The notes below the pieces were generated by a model. That model searched no databases and was not told the DNA's origin. It worked only from the letters and a program-made list of their open reading frames with translations. This document shows, piece after piece, positions 18,970 through 28,431 of a stretch of 64,000 bases of DNA. The position numbers were made by a program, and so were the translations under genes. The stretch is from Betaproteobacteria bacterium (GTDB taxonomy: Bacteria > Pseudomonadota > Gammaproteobacteria > Burkholderiales > Burkholderiaceae_C), in contig JANYKR010000039.1 in NCBI GenBank assembly GCA_025358155.1, positions 35,806 to 99,805 on the forward strand. The letters are read 5' to 3'. Numbering within the stretch: position 1 is the stretch's first letter; each line of letters opens with the position of its first letter.

Positions 18970-19761
18970 ATGCCCCAGACCGCAACCCGACCCGCCCTTG
19001 CAACCGTGTCCGACGCCGAACGCCAGGTGCGTGAAGACCTGGCCGCCGCCTACCGACTGGTCGCGCTGTGCGGCATGGACGACAGCATCTACACCCACAT
19101 CTCGGCGCGGGTGCCCGGCACCGAGGACCATTTCCTGATCAACCCTTACGGCTGGTTGTTCCGCGAGATCACCGCCTCGTCCCTGGTCAAGATCGACCTG
19201 CAGGGCCGCATCATCGACGGCTCGACCGAGGACGTGAACCCGGCTGGCTTCACCATCCACAGCGCCGTGCATGCGGCGCGCCACGACGCGGCCTGCGTGC
19301 TGCACACCCACACGGTGGCCGGGGTGGCGGTGTCGTCGCTGGCCTGCGGGCTGCAACCCATCAACCAGTGGTCGCTGCAGTTTTACGGCCGTGTGGCCTA
19401 CCACGACTACGAAGGCATTGCGCTCGACCATGCCGAGCGTGAACGCCTGGTGGCGGACCTCGGCCCGAGCAAGAAGGTGCTGATCCTGCGCAACCACGGC
19501 CTGTTGACGCTGGGCCGCAACGTAGCCGAAGCCTTCATCCTGATGCTCAACCTCGACCGCGCCTGCCGGGTGCAGATGGCCATCCAGGCCAGCGGCATGC
19601 CACCCCAGCAACTGTCGCCCGAAGTCTGCGAGCACACCGCCAAGCAGTACGAGGGCGGCGCCAGCAAGGGATTGGCCGGCAAACCCGACCCGAACATCCG
19701 CGAATGGCGCGCGCTGTTGCGCCGGCTCGACCCCCCTACCGTAACGTCGTACCGGGCTTGA
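18970..19761 (+). CDS. Class II aldolase/adducin family protein
   Basis: LCGMDDSIYTHISARVPGTEDHFLINPYGWLFREITASSLVKID..VLHTHTVAGVAVS..LRNHGLLTLGR. Confidence 0.93.
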   Translation: MPQTATRPALATVSDAERQVREDLAAAYRLVALCGMDDSIYTHISARVPGTEDHFLINPYGWLFREITASSLVKIDLQGRIIDGSTEDVNPAGFTIHSAVHAARHDAACVLHTHTVAGVAVSSLACGLQPINQWSLQFYGRVAYHDYEGIALDHAERERLVADLGPSKKVLILRNHGLLTLGRNVAEAFILMLNLDRACRVQMAIQASGMPPQQLSPEVCEHTAKQYEGGASKGLAGKPDPNIREWRALLRRLDPPTVTSYRA

Positions 19762-19847
19762 ACCGGCGCAGTGTGCCTGGAAGGGGACGCTGGCTTGAGA
19801 AGGTCAGAGGGCGACAGCTGCCGGATGCCTGGCTATCGGTAGCGCCC

Positions 19848-20630
19848 TCAGCGAACAGGGTTTGGCGGACGCAGCACCGCCAGCCGCCGGGCGATTTCGG
19901 CCTTGAGCCAGATCGCATCGTGCCCGGGCACCACCAGCTGCAGGCCCTGGGCAAGCATGTCGCGGGCCATCTCGGCGCTGCCGCACCAGATGCCGGTGAC
20001 TTTGCCGGCCGCCTGCGCTGCGGCTTGAATGCGCCGCATCGCGGCTGCCAGCACCGGGTGGTCGTGCGCTGCGCCTGGGCCCAGGCCGAGCGCGATGCCC
20101 AGGTCACTCGGGCCGATGAACAGGCCGTCGAGCTGCGTCACGGCGGCGATGGCTTCTACCGCCTCCAGCCCCGCCTGGGTTTCGATCATCGCCAGGGCCA
20201 GCAGCTGCGTGTTGGCGTGTTGCGGGTAGTCGGCTCCGCCCACCAGCAGGCCGCGCGCGGGGCCAAATGAGCGGTCGCCTTGCATGCCGTCTACGGGATA
20301 GCGACAAGCGCGCCCGAAGGCCAGCGCTTCGGCGGCAGAGTTGATGAGTGGGCAGATGATGCCGTAGGCGCCGGCGTCCAGCGCACGGTTGATCTCGGCC
20401 AGGTTGTTCTGGCTGACGCGCACCAGCGGCACAGCGGTGGTGTGCGTCAGCGCCTGCAGCATGGCCACCATCTGGGCATGGCCGGCCATGCCGTGCTGGC
20501 AGTCGATGACCACGGCGTCAAAGCCGCTGCTGCCCACCAGTTCGGCGGCATAGGCCGAATCGATGCTCAGCCAGCCGGACACGGCAGGCTGGCCTGAACG
20601 AAACAGATCAAACAGGCGATTGGTCTTCAT
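19848..20630 (-). CDS. HpcH/HpaI aldolase family protein (2-keto-3-deoxy acid aldolase type)
   Basis: VSGWLSIDSAYAAELVGSSGFDAVVIDCQHGMAG..MIETQAGLEAVEAIAAVTQLDGLFIGPSDLGIALG. Confidence 0.93.
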   Translation of the reverse strand: MKTNRLFDLFRSGQPAVSGWLSIDSAYAAELVGSSGFDAVVIDCQHGMAGHAQMVAMLQALTHTTAVPLVRVSQNNLAEINRALDAGAYGIICPLINSAAEALAFGRACRYPVDGMQGDRSFGPARGLLVGGADYPQHANTQLLALAMIETQAGLEAVEAIAAVTQLDGLFIGPSDLGIALGLGPGAAHDHPVLAAAMRRIQAAAQAAGKVTGIWCGSAEMARDMLAQGLQLVVPGHDAIWLKAEIARRLAVLRPPNPVR

Positions 20631-20730
20631 GCGCAGGGCTCCTTCAGGTCAGCCAGAACGGGGTGCAGCAACGCGGCCGGGCTGCGGCCGTTGAGCAGGG
20701 TGTTCGGCAGGGCGGTCGGTGGCGCCGTGC

Positions 20731-21858
20731 TCACACCGTCATGGCCGGGGGCAGCAGGCTCTTGCGTGCCAGGTGGCCGCCGGCATCCAGGGTCAGGTCG
20801 GCTTGGGCGGCGGCTGCGTACACCTCGGCTTCAAAGGTCGGCGTTTTGCGCGCATCACCGGCCACCACCAGCAAGGCATGGGCGTCCTGGCTGCCATGGT
20901 TGATGAACTGGCGCCAGCAGCCGGGCGGCATTGACAGCGTGTCCCAGGGGCCCAGGTTGGTTTGCAGGGCCTGGCTGCCCCGGTTGAAGGCCACCGCCAG
21001 CGGGCCGTCGGCATGCACCAGCACGGCGGCCTGGTCAAGCTGGAAGGCGGCGCTGCGCTGCCCTGCCGGAACCCTCAGCCATTCGACCGAAAACCCCTGC
21101 GGGTCGGTCACGGCGGGACGGTGGTCGCGGTGCTGGCTGATGCCCCAGCCGATCACCGGGGCCACTTGCCAGGCCTGGCCCGGCAAGGCGGTGTCGAGCG
21201 TGGCGGCGCGAAAGTCGCGCTGCGCCGGGCGCACGCAGCGTTGCATCAATTCGGTGGCTGACCAATGCCGCAAGGCGGCCACTTCGTCAGCCGGCATCAG
21301 GGGCAGAAGCTGGTCTTCGGCCGGCACCGGGCTGCCGGCGGCAACCTCGATCAACTGGTTGTTGCGCCCCAGGTACAGCCCTGTGCCACGGGCACGTTGC
21401 ATCACGTCGGGGCTCCAGATGATGCCGCCGGTGTCGTCGCCACCCAGCACCGTCATCAAGAAACCATGGCGGTTGCCGGCGTTGGAAAAGCCCCGGAACA
21501 TCCAGGTCGGCATGCAGATCACGTCGCCCTCTTCGAGCCGGGCCTCGCCCTCGTCGCCCTGAGCGCCCCAGCGCAGCGTGAAGCTGCCTTCACAGGCAAT
21601 GAAGACCTCGGCCGTGAAGTGCAGGTGCAGGCTGTTGGTGATGCCCGGTGCCATGCCAGCCGCACCGATGTTGAAGCCGTGCGGCTCGCGCAGGTTGATC
21701 ACCTGGGAGGCGTTCTGGGTGACGCCGGGGCCGACGATGGCGTAGTTCTCCTTGGGCGTGCTGCCGGGCAGCCGCACGTCGATGAAGGCGTCGTCGCACG
21801 ACACGTATTGGGCGCGACGGATGTGGCGGCGAGTAAGGTCTTCAGGTGTCAGGATCAT
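20731..21858 (-). CDS. Cupin-domain (bicupin-like) protein
   Basis: NSLHLHFTAEVFIACEGSFTLRWG..EEGDVICMPTWMFRGFSN cupin motifs 1 and 2. Confidence 0.82.
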   Translation of the reverse strand: MILTPEDLTRRHIRRAQYVSCDDAFIDVRLPGSTPKENYAIVGPGVTQNASQVINLREPHGFNIGAAGMAPGITNSLHLHFTAEVFIACEGSFTLRWGAQGDEGEARLEEGDVICMPTWMFRGFSNAGNRHGFLMTVLGGDDTGGIIWSPDVMQRARGTGLYLGRNNQLIEVAAGSPVPAEDQLLPLMPADEVAALRHWSATELMQRCVRPAQRDFRAATLDTALPGQAWQVAPVIGWGISQHRDHRPAVTDPQGFSVEWLRVPAGQRSAAFQLDQAAVLVHADGPLAVAFNRGSQALQTNLGPWDTLSMPPGCWRQFINHGSQDAHALLVVAGDARKTPTFEAEVYAAAAQADLTLDAGGHLARKSLLPPAMTV

Positions 21859-21876
21859 GATGGTGGCGGGCAGGAG

Positions 21877-22704
21877 TTAGCCTTTGACGGCGCCTTGGGT
21901 CAGGCCCGAGACGATTTGTCTTTGAAACAGCGCCACCAAGATGATGAGCGGCAGGGTGATGCTCACTGCGCCGGCCACGCCTTGCATCAGCAAGGCATCG
22001 CTCTCGGCGGTGATGGCGCTGGCTATGGCCGCCGGCATGGTCATCTTATCGGCATTGGTGAGCGCCGAGCTGAGCATGAAGTCGTTGTAGGCCAGCAGAA
22101 AACTGAACAACCCGGTGGTGACCACACCCGGCCACATGACCGGAATGATGACGCGCCTGAAGGCCTGCAAACGGGTGCAGCCGTCCACCATGGCGGCTTC
22201 GTCCAGCTCTTGCGGGATGTTGACGAAAAAGCTGCGCAGCATCCAGATCGTGAAGGGCTGGTTGATGGCCACCAGCACGAAGATCAGGCTGAGCGTGGTG
22301 TTGCGCATGCCGATGGCGTCGAACAGCGCATGGAAGCTGGGCAGCAGCGTGGCATGCGGCAACGCGCGAAACACCAGCGCGACGATCAGCAACCAGAAGC
22401 CCAGGCTGCCTCGGTAGCGCGACAAGCCATAGCCGGCCAGACAACCCACGGTGAGCGAGATGCCCACCGTGCCCAGCGTGACCACCACCGTGTTGCCGAA
22501 GTTGCGGTAGAACTCACGGTCTATCCACAGGCCCCGGTAGTTCTCCAGCGTCAGCGGTGCCAGCCATTTGAGCGGTGCCGAAAACGCATCGACATACGTG
22601 CGCAGCGAGATCACCACCGTCCACAGCACGGGCAGGGCGGCCAGCAGCAGCCACACCGTCAGGCCGGTGTAGAGCAGCGTTTGGCCCAGCTTGCTTTGCT
22701 TCAT
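21877..22704 (-). CDS. Carbohydrate ABC transporter permease (MalG-like)
   Basis: IPQELDEAAMVDGCTRLQAFRRVIIPVMWPGVVTTGLF EAA loop. Confidence 0.9.
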   Translation of the reverse strand: MKQSKLGQTLLYTGLTVWLLLAALPVLWTVVISLRTYVDAFSAPLKWLAPLTLENYRGLWIDREFYRNFGNTVVVTLGTVGISLTVGCLAGYGLSRYRGSLGFWLLIVALVFRALPHATLLPSFHALFDAIGMRNTTLSLIFVLVAINQPFTIWMLRSFFVNIPQELDEAAMVDGCTRLQAFRRVIIPVMWPGVVTTGLFSFLLAYNDFMLSSALTNADKMTMPAAIASAITAESDALLMQGVAGAVSITLPLIILVALFQRQIVSGLTQGAVKG

Positions 22705-22705
22705 G

Positions 22706-23737
22706 TCAATGCCTTTGGCGCTGTTCACGCCAGGTCTTGCGCAACAGCGGGATCAGCAAGATGGCGATACCGATGATGGTCAGCACCGACGCGGCGCTGG
22801 CCTTGTACGGGTTGTCTTCTTGCAGCAGCACGTGGTAGGTGAGGTATTGCACGCTGGTGGTGAAGGCGCCTTGCGTGAGCACCATCACGGGCTCGAACAC
22901 CCGGTAGGCGTCCATCAAATGCATCATCAGCACAAACACCAGCAGCGGCATCAAATGCGGCAGCGTGACGTAACGCAGCCTTTGCCAACGGGTGGCGCCG
23001 TCGATGGTGGCGGCTTCGAGTGCGTCTTGCGGCACGCCTTGCAGCCCGGCATAGAACACGATGAAGGCAAACGGCAGCACATGCCAGATCCCGTACAGCA
23101 CCACCAGCATCTGCGCCGACCAGGCCTGCGCCATCCAGAACACTTGCACGCCCAGGCCGCCCAGCAAATGCGGCACCAGGCCGTTGTCACGGAACAGCCA
23201 TTTGATGGCCAGCGCCCCGACCACCGGCGTGATGATGAATGGCAGCAGCGACGCGGCGATGAAAACCGCCTTCAAGCGCTGGGTGACGCGGTTCATGGCC
23301 AGCGCCAGCACCAGACCGCCGCCCAGCACGAAGGGCGTGGTGGCCGCCACGTAGAGCAGCGTGAAGCGCAGGGCCGAGAGGAACTCGGTGGGCTCTGCCG
23401 GCTTGGCAGACACAGGGGGCATGGCAGGGGTGGTCGGCGCTGCCGCCGCTTCAGGTGATGCGGTGGGTGCAGCCTCCAGGCCCAGCACCTTGCGGTAGTA
23501 GTCCAGCCCCACCCATTCGCAGGTCCGCACCGCCTGGCCGCTGGCGTCAACACGGGCACGCTGGGTGGTGACCGCGTGCGCGCCAAAAGGCCCCGTCTGC
23601 TGCAGCGTGACAAGTTCCATCTCAAGCGCGCAATTGCGCACCGACAGCACCACCGTCATCAGCATCGGCAAGGCCAGCAAAACCAGCATCAACACCACCG
23701 ATGGGCCGACAAAGCCGGCAAAGCTGCGCAGCTTCAT
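22706..23737 (-). CDS. Carbohydrate ABC transporter permease (MalF-like)
   Basis: VPQDALEAATIDGATRWQRLRYVTLPHLMPLLVFV EAA loop; start at MKLRSFAGFVGPS. Confidence 0.88.
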   Translation of the reverse strand: MKLRSFAGFVGPSVVLMLVLLALPMLMTVVLSVRNCALEMELVTLQQTGPFGAHAVTTQRARVDASGQAVRTCEWVGLDYYRKVLGLEAAPTASPEAAAAPTTPAMPPVSAKPAEPTEFLSALRFTLLYVAATTPFVLGGGLVLALAMNRVTQRLKAVFIAASLLPFIITPVVGALAIKWLFRDNGLVPHLLGGLGVQVFWMAQAWSAQMLVVLYGIWHVLPFAFIVFYAGLQGVPQDALEAATIDGATRWQRLRYVTLPHLMPLLVFVLMMHLMDAYRVFEPVMVLTQGAFTTSVQYLTYHVLLQEDNPYKASAASVLTIIGIAILLIPLLRKTWREQRQRH

Positions 23738-25035
23738 GCCCTGCCCCCGGCCCGGATGAAGCCTTTCTCGGTGGCCGAGCGCCGGTAGGCCGCTGCGGCT
23801 GCGTCGAGCACGGCCTGCGGCGTGCGCTCGCCCACCAAGGCTTCGGGCAGCAGCTTGCCCACCTCGGCATGCGCCAGGCTGAAGAAGGGCTCGCCAGGCC
23901 ACACCGGCGCGCCGGCCCGCTGCGCCAGCGCCACGCCCGCGCCAAAGCGCCCGGGCTGGTAGACCGACCGCACCCACTGCCCCAGGTCGTTGCCACCTTT
24001 CACGGCGGCCTCGCTCAAGCCTGCCATCAACACCTGGAAGGCAGCTTCGCGCCGGCGCGGGTTGTTGCGGGGCAGCACGGCTGCGTCCCACCACAGGTGC
24101 GCGGCCGTGGGGCCGCCAGCACGGGCCGACGGCGCGGCCGCAAACTGCATCTGGCCCCCCACCCTGGAGGCCGCCGGGTCGTCCATGCGAGAGGCGCGGC
24201 TGGCCCACAGCACACCCATCGCGGCCTTGCCTTGCTGGAACTGGTTGACCACATCGTCGGCGTTGCTGGCCAACACGTTCGGGGTCATGTAGGGCATGAG
24301 CGAGCGCATGACGGCGATGGCCTGCACCCCCAGTTCACTGTTGAACGCCGGCTGTGCGCCACCCGGCTGAAAAAAGCGCCCGCCCAGGCTGGCCAGGATG
24401 TTGGTGAACTCGGTTGCGCAGTCAAAGCCCTTGGCAAAACCCTGGGCGATGGGGAAAGTGATGCTGGGCTCGTCACGCTTGAGCACCGCTGCAGCCTGCA
24501 CCATCTGGGCGTAGTCGGTAGGCACGGCCAGGCCGTGCTTGGCCAACAGGTCGGCGCGGTAGAACAGCGTCTGGGTGTTTTGCAAGAAGGCCACCGCCAT
24601 CACTTGCCCGTCTACCCGCACCAGCATCTTTTCTTCGAGCTTGTAGCGCGCGCCAAACTGGCCCACCAGGTCGTCCAGCGGCTGCAGCTGCCGGCGGGCG
24701 TACAGATTGGCAAACGTGGCCATCGAGACCGCGGCCGCATCGAAGGGCGACAGGCCCTTGGCGCCAAAAGCCTGTTCTGTTTCGATGGCCGCCTGGGGCG
24801 TCAGCTTCCACACCACCTTGAAGCCGGGTCGCGTGCAGCTCTCGGCGATGGCCGCCAGGTGGGCCAAGGCCGGAAAGCTGTTGCTGATCAGTTGCACCTC
24901 GCCCGTGCTGCCGGTGGTAGCGCAGCCTGCTGAGGCCGAGAGAGCGGCCGGGAGGGCGGCCGGGAGGGCGGCGGCGCGGACAGCCACCGGGCTTGCGGCA
25001 GCAACCAGCAGCAAGGTGCGGCGGCGAAGCTTCAT
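23734..25035 (-). CDS. Extracellular solute-binding protein (sugar type, family 1)
   Basis: Signal peptide MKLRRRTLLLVAAASPVAVRAAAL; QFQQGKAAMGVLWASRAS; between permeases and ATPase. Confidence 0.88.
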   Translation of the reverse strand: MKLRRRTLLLVAAASPVAVRAAALPAALPAALSASAGCATTGSTGEVQLISNSFPALAHLAAIAESCTRPGFKVVWKLTPQAAIETEQAFGAKGLSPFDAAAVSMATFANLYARRQLQPLDDLVGQFGARYKLEEKMLVRVDGQVMAVAFLQNTQTLFYRADLLAKHGLAVPTDYAQMVQAAAVLKRDEPSITFPIAQGFAKGFDCATEFTNILASLGGRFFQPGGAQPAFNSELGVQAIAVMRSLMPYMTPNVLASNADDVVNQFQQGKAAMGVLWASRASRMDDPAASRVGGQMQFAAAPSARAGGPTAAHLWWDAAVLPRNNPRRREAAFQVLMAGLSEAAVKGGNDLGQWVRSVYQPGRFGAGVALAQRAGAPVWPGEPFFSLAHAEVGKLLPEALVGERTPQAVLDAAAAAYRRSATEKGFIRAGGRA

Positions 25036-26195
25036 GTCGAATCTGCAACCGCAGCGGCCACCGAACCCGTAGCCGCCGGGTTCAAGCGCGCCTCGGTCCT
25101 GGCATCAAACAGGTGACAGCGCGCCGCCTCCACTGCAAAGCCGAGTGGCGATCCCATGGCACAGCGAAAGTCCTTGCCGCCCTTGGCCGTGATCAGCAAG
25201 TCGCCCAGCTTCAGCGTCACCAGGGTGGCGTCACCCGTCAGCTCAAACGCGAAGACCTCGGCAACGAGGGCGGCCTCGGGGCTGGTGTTGCTTGCGCTTG
25301 CGCCAGGGCTGTTGGTCGTACTCGCGCTGGTGTCGTTCGCCAGCACGGTGATGTCTTCCGGCCGCACGCCCAGCACCACCTGATCGACATCGACGCCTGC
25401 AGTGGCCTGCGCAAAGCCGGTGACGCGCACACCCGGCGCCGTGAACACACCGCCGGCCAGCCGGCCGCGCACCAGGTTCATGGGTGGCGAGCCGATGAAG
25501 CCGGCCACGAACAGGTTGGCCGGGCGCTCGTAGATGTCTTGCGGGCTGCCGATCTGCTGGATGCGCGCACGGCTCATCACCACCACCCGGTCGGCCAGGG
25601 TCATGGCCTCGATCTGGTCGTGCGTGACGTAGATGGTGGTCACGCCCAGGCTGTGGTGCAGGTGCTTGATGTAGGCGCGCATGGTGACGCGCAGCTTGGC
25701 GTCGAGGTTGCTCAGCGGCTCGTCCATCAGAAACACAGCAGGCTGACGCACGATGGCGCGCGCCAGGGCCACCCGCTGGCGCTGCCCGCCCGAGAGCTCC
25801 TTGGGCCGGCGCTGCAAGTAATCCATCAACTCGACCTGCTGCGCCGCCTTGTGCACGGCAGGCTCGATCTGCGCCTTTGGCAGGCCCCGGATCTTGAGCG
25901 GGAAGCCGATGTTCTCGGCCACCGTCATGTTGGGATACAGGCCGTAGCTCTGGAAAACCATGGCCACGTCGCGGTCCTTGGGCTCGAGCGTGTTGACGCA
26001 GCGATCGCCGATCCACACCTCGCCGGCGCTGGGGTCTTCCAGCCCGGCCACCATGCGCATGGTGGTGGTCTTGCCGCAGCCACTGGGGCCCAGCAGCACC
26101 AAAAATTCACCATCGGCAATGTCGAGCGACAGGGGCTCGACGGCGGTGGTCGTACCCCAGCGCTTGGCAATGTGCTTGAGTTGAACGCGGGCCAT
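25032..26195 (-). CDS. Sugar ABC transporter ATP-binding protein (UgpC/MalK-like)
   Basis: LLGPSGCGKTTTMRMVAGLEDPSAGEVWIGDRCVN..LSGGQRQRVALARAIVRQPAVFLMDEPLSNLDAKLR. Confidence 0.95.
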   Translation of the reverse strand: MARVQLKHIAKRWGTTTAVEPLSLDIADGEFLVLLGPSGCGKTTTMRMVAGLEDPSAGEVWIGDRCVNTLEPKDRDVAMVFQSYGLYPNMTVAENIGFPLKIRGLPKAQIEPAVHKAAQQVELMDYLQRRPKELSGGQRQRVALARAIVRQPAVFLMDEPLSNLDAKLRVTMRAYIKHLHHSLGVTTIYVTHDQIEAMTLADRVVVMSRARIQQIGSPQDIYERPANLFVAGFIGSPPMNLVRGRLAGGVFTAPGVRVTGFAQATAGVDVDQVVLGVRPEDITVLANDTSASTTNSPGASASNTSPEAALVAEVFAFELTGDATLVTLKLGDLLITAKGGKDFRCAMGSPLGFAVEAARCHLFDARTEARLNPAATGSVAAAVADST

Positions 26196-26220
26196 GGGGA
26201 ATTGCGCAAGCGCGTCCGGT

Positions 26221-27207
26221 TCAGGGTGTGAGGAGCTGCATCCACAGCGCCACTTCGTCGATCAGCACCCACTCGCGCAGGATGCGGCTGCGGGCGTGGT
26301 CGACCTCGGCATGGGTGATGCCCAGAATCTCCACCGGCTGCTGTGTGGCCGGGCCAAAGCGCCCGCCGCCCGTGTGCTGGCCCACCAGACGCCAGCGCAT
26401 CGCCACCCGCGGTGTGCGGCCCGGATCGGTGCGCTCGGCCAGGCTGTCGATGAGCAGCGTGGCGCCGTTGAAGGCCGCCGTGTAGCCAAACCAGAAGGCT
26501 TCCGCTGCAGCCACGCCCACAGCTGCCTGTCCGTTGGGCAGTTGCAGGGCCACGGCTTCATCGGCATGGCGCTGCAACACCGCCAGATCACCCGCCCACA
26601 CGGCGCGGTAGGTGGCTGCCAGCAGCTGCGCGCCCGGGGTGTCGTGCAGCGGGTCGTGCCAATGCGCGGGCGGCGCGGGCTGCCACAGCGGCAGCGTGGG
26701 AGCGCCCCGGCCGCCAAGCCATGCCCGGGCCAGCGCTTGGGGGCTGCTGCCCAGCTGCAGCGCGATGGCGCCTTGGTCGCGCACCAGCCATTCATGCACG
26801 ATGCGGTTGCCTGCGCACACACAGTCAGCCACCGTGCGCACCTGCACCGGGCGGCCAGTGGCCGCACCGAAAACGCCGCCACCGCAGTGGGTCATGGTCG
26901 ATGCAATCCGGTGCGACGACAAGTAGCCCCCCGTTGCATCGCCAGCGCCGACGATGTCCTCGCACAACAGCCGCCGGTCCGGGAACTGGTGCAAGGTTTC
27001 AAGCGTGCCGCGTACCACGGCGCCAACCCCCTGGCTGGTGCCGCCTGGGCTGATGACGGCGCAGTCGGCGCTGTAGTAGCGGTGGATGGCGTCGACCTGC
27101 CGGCCCTCCCAGATGCGCGCGGTGATGACGCGGATGTAGTCGTCCAGGCTGCTGAATTCGGCATCAAACCCGGGCAAGGCCGGGTTGACCGTGCTGGGTG
27201 GGTTCAT
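26221..27207 (-). CDS. Tandem NTF2/SnoaL-like protein, subfamily A
   Basis: DDYIRVITARIWEGRQVD..YLSSHRIAS..VADCV..HEWLVRD plus second half ending EWVLIDEVALWMQL. Confidence 0.78.
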   Translation of the reverse strand: MNPPSTVNPALPGFDAEFSSLDDYIRVITARIWEGRQVDAIHRYYSADCAVISPGGTSQGVGAVVRGTLETLHQFPDRRLLCEDIVGAGDATGGYLSSHRIASTMTHCGGGVFGAATGRPVQVRTVADCVCAGNRIVHEWLVRDQGAIALQLGSSPQALARAWLGGRGAPTLPLWQPAPPAHWHDPLHDTPGAQLLAATYRAVWAGDLAVLQRHADEAVALQLPNGQAAVGVAAAEAFWFGYTAAFNGATLLIDSLAERTDPGRTPRVAMRWRLVGQHTGGGRFGPATQQPVEILGITHAEVDHARSRILREWVLIDEVALWMQLLTP

Positions 27208-28274
27208 GATCGCGGCAACCGGGCGGACGAGCGCAGCACCAGCCGGGTGGGCACCACCACATGATCACGGGTCACGGCGTCGTCTTCGAGTTGCTGCAGC
27301 AGCATCTGCACCGTGGCTTCGATCATCGGCACGGCGCTTTGCTCAACGGTGGTCAGGCGGTAAGCGCCCCAGGCGGCCTGGGGCACGTTGTCAAAACCGA
27401 CCACCGACACATCCTCGGGCACCCGCAAACCCAGTGCACCGCGCAAGGTGTCGATGGCCGCAAAGGCCATGTGGTCGCTGGCCACAAACAGCGCGTCGGG
27501 CCGCTCAGCGCTGGGCAGCATGCCGCCGAACAGCTCTTGGGTGGCCAACGCGGCGCGTTCGAATTCATAGTTGCCGACCGCGCGTGCCACCACCCGCAAG
27601 CCGCGTTCAGCCAGGCCGGCGCGCAAGCCTTCTTCACGGTCCTGGTTGGTGGATGAATCTTCGGCGCCCGCGATGTAGGCCACGCGCTGGTGCCCGGAAT
27701 CGGCCAGAAAGTGCGCCACCGCGCGGCCGCCGCCCAGGTTGTCCGAGCTGACGGTGCTGATGCTCCCCTTGAGGCTGGTGCGGTTGAACATCACCACCGG
27801 GATGCGGGCATCGGCAATTTGCTGCGCCAGCCCCGACGACAACTGCGTGGACGCCATCACGATGCCATCGACCTGGTAGCGCAGCAACTCGAGCAGCAGT
27901 TCGTCGGCGTCCTCGGTTTCGGTGATGAAGAGCAACACGTGGTAGCCGTCCTTCTGCAGCCGCTGCGACAGCGTCTCGATGACCACCGGGTAGAACTGGT
28001 TCTGCAGGTTCGACAGCACCACCGCGATCATGCGGCTGCGCTGCGAGCTGAGCGTACTGGCAATGGCGTTGGGCCGATAGCCCAGCTTGCGCGCCGCTTC
28101 CAGCACCCGCAGGCGCGTCTCAGGGGCGACGCTGGCCCCGGGGGTGAAGCTGCGGCTGACGGCAGACTGCGACACCTCGGCCAGGCGGGCCACGTCGTTG
28201 GACGTGATGCTGCGCCTGCCTGAGCCCAGGCCCGGGCCGGGGCGGCCTTTCGACGGGTTCAAGGGTTTGATCAT
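27204..28274 (-). CDS. LacI-family transcriptional regulator
   Basis: ITSNDVARLAEVSQSAVSRSFTPGASVAPETRLRVLEAARKLGYRPNAIA HTH; periplasmic-binding-like domain. Confidence 0.96.
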   Translation of the reverse strand: MIKPLNPSKGRPGPGLGSGRRSITSNDVARLAEVSQSAVSRSFTPGASVAPETRLRVLEAARKLGYRPNAIASTLSSQRSRMIAVVLSNLQNQFYPVVIETLSQRLQKDGYHVLLFITETEDADELLLELLRYQVDGIVMASTQLSSGLAQQIADARIPVVMFNRTSLKGSISTVSSDNLGGGRAVAHFLADSGHQRVAYIAGAEDSSTNQDREEGLRAGLAERGLRVVARAVGNYEFERAALATQELFGGMLPSAERPDALFVASDHMAFAAIDTLRGALGLRVPEDVSVVGFDNVPQAAWGAYRLTTVEQSAVPMIEATVQMLLQQLEDDAVTRDHVVVPTRLVLRSSARLPRS

Positions 28275-28340
28275 CTGGCAATCCAGCGGCAGTTCAGCCT
28301 CTGTGCAGGGCCTGCGACGGGGGCGGCAAAGCAGAGCCCC

Positions 28341-28374
28341 AGACCCATCCACAGACCCATCCACAGACCCCTGG
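28341..28374 (+). repeat. 12-bp direct repeat AGACCCATCCAC x2 plus partial third unit
   Basis: agacccatccac agacccatccac agacccctgg, upstream of the LacI gene. Confidence 0.8.
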
Positions 28375-28431
28375 CGCGTAGCGTTCGAACCCGGCGTGAG
28401 AGGAAATCGGTGGGCACGGGGTGGCTGTCCA

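Noticed and set aside
21265-22776. 503-aa plus-strand ORF opposite cupin and MalG-like permease
   Set aside because: His/Gln/Arg-rich shadow translation with no motifs.
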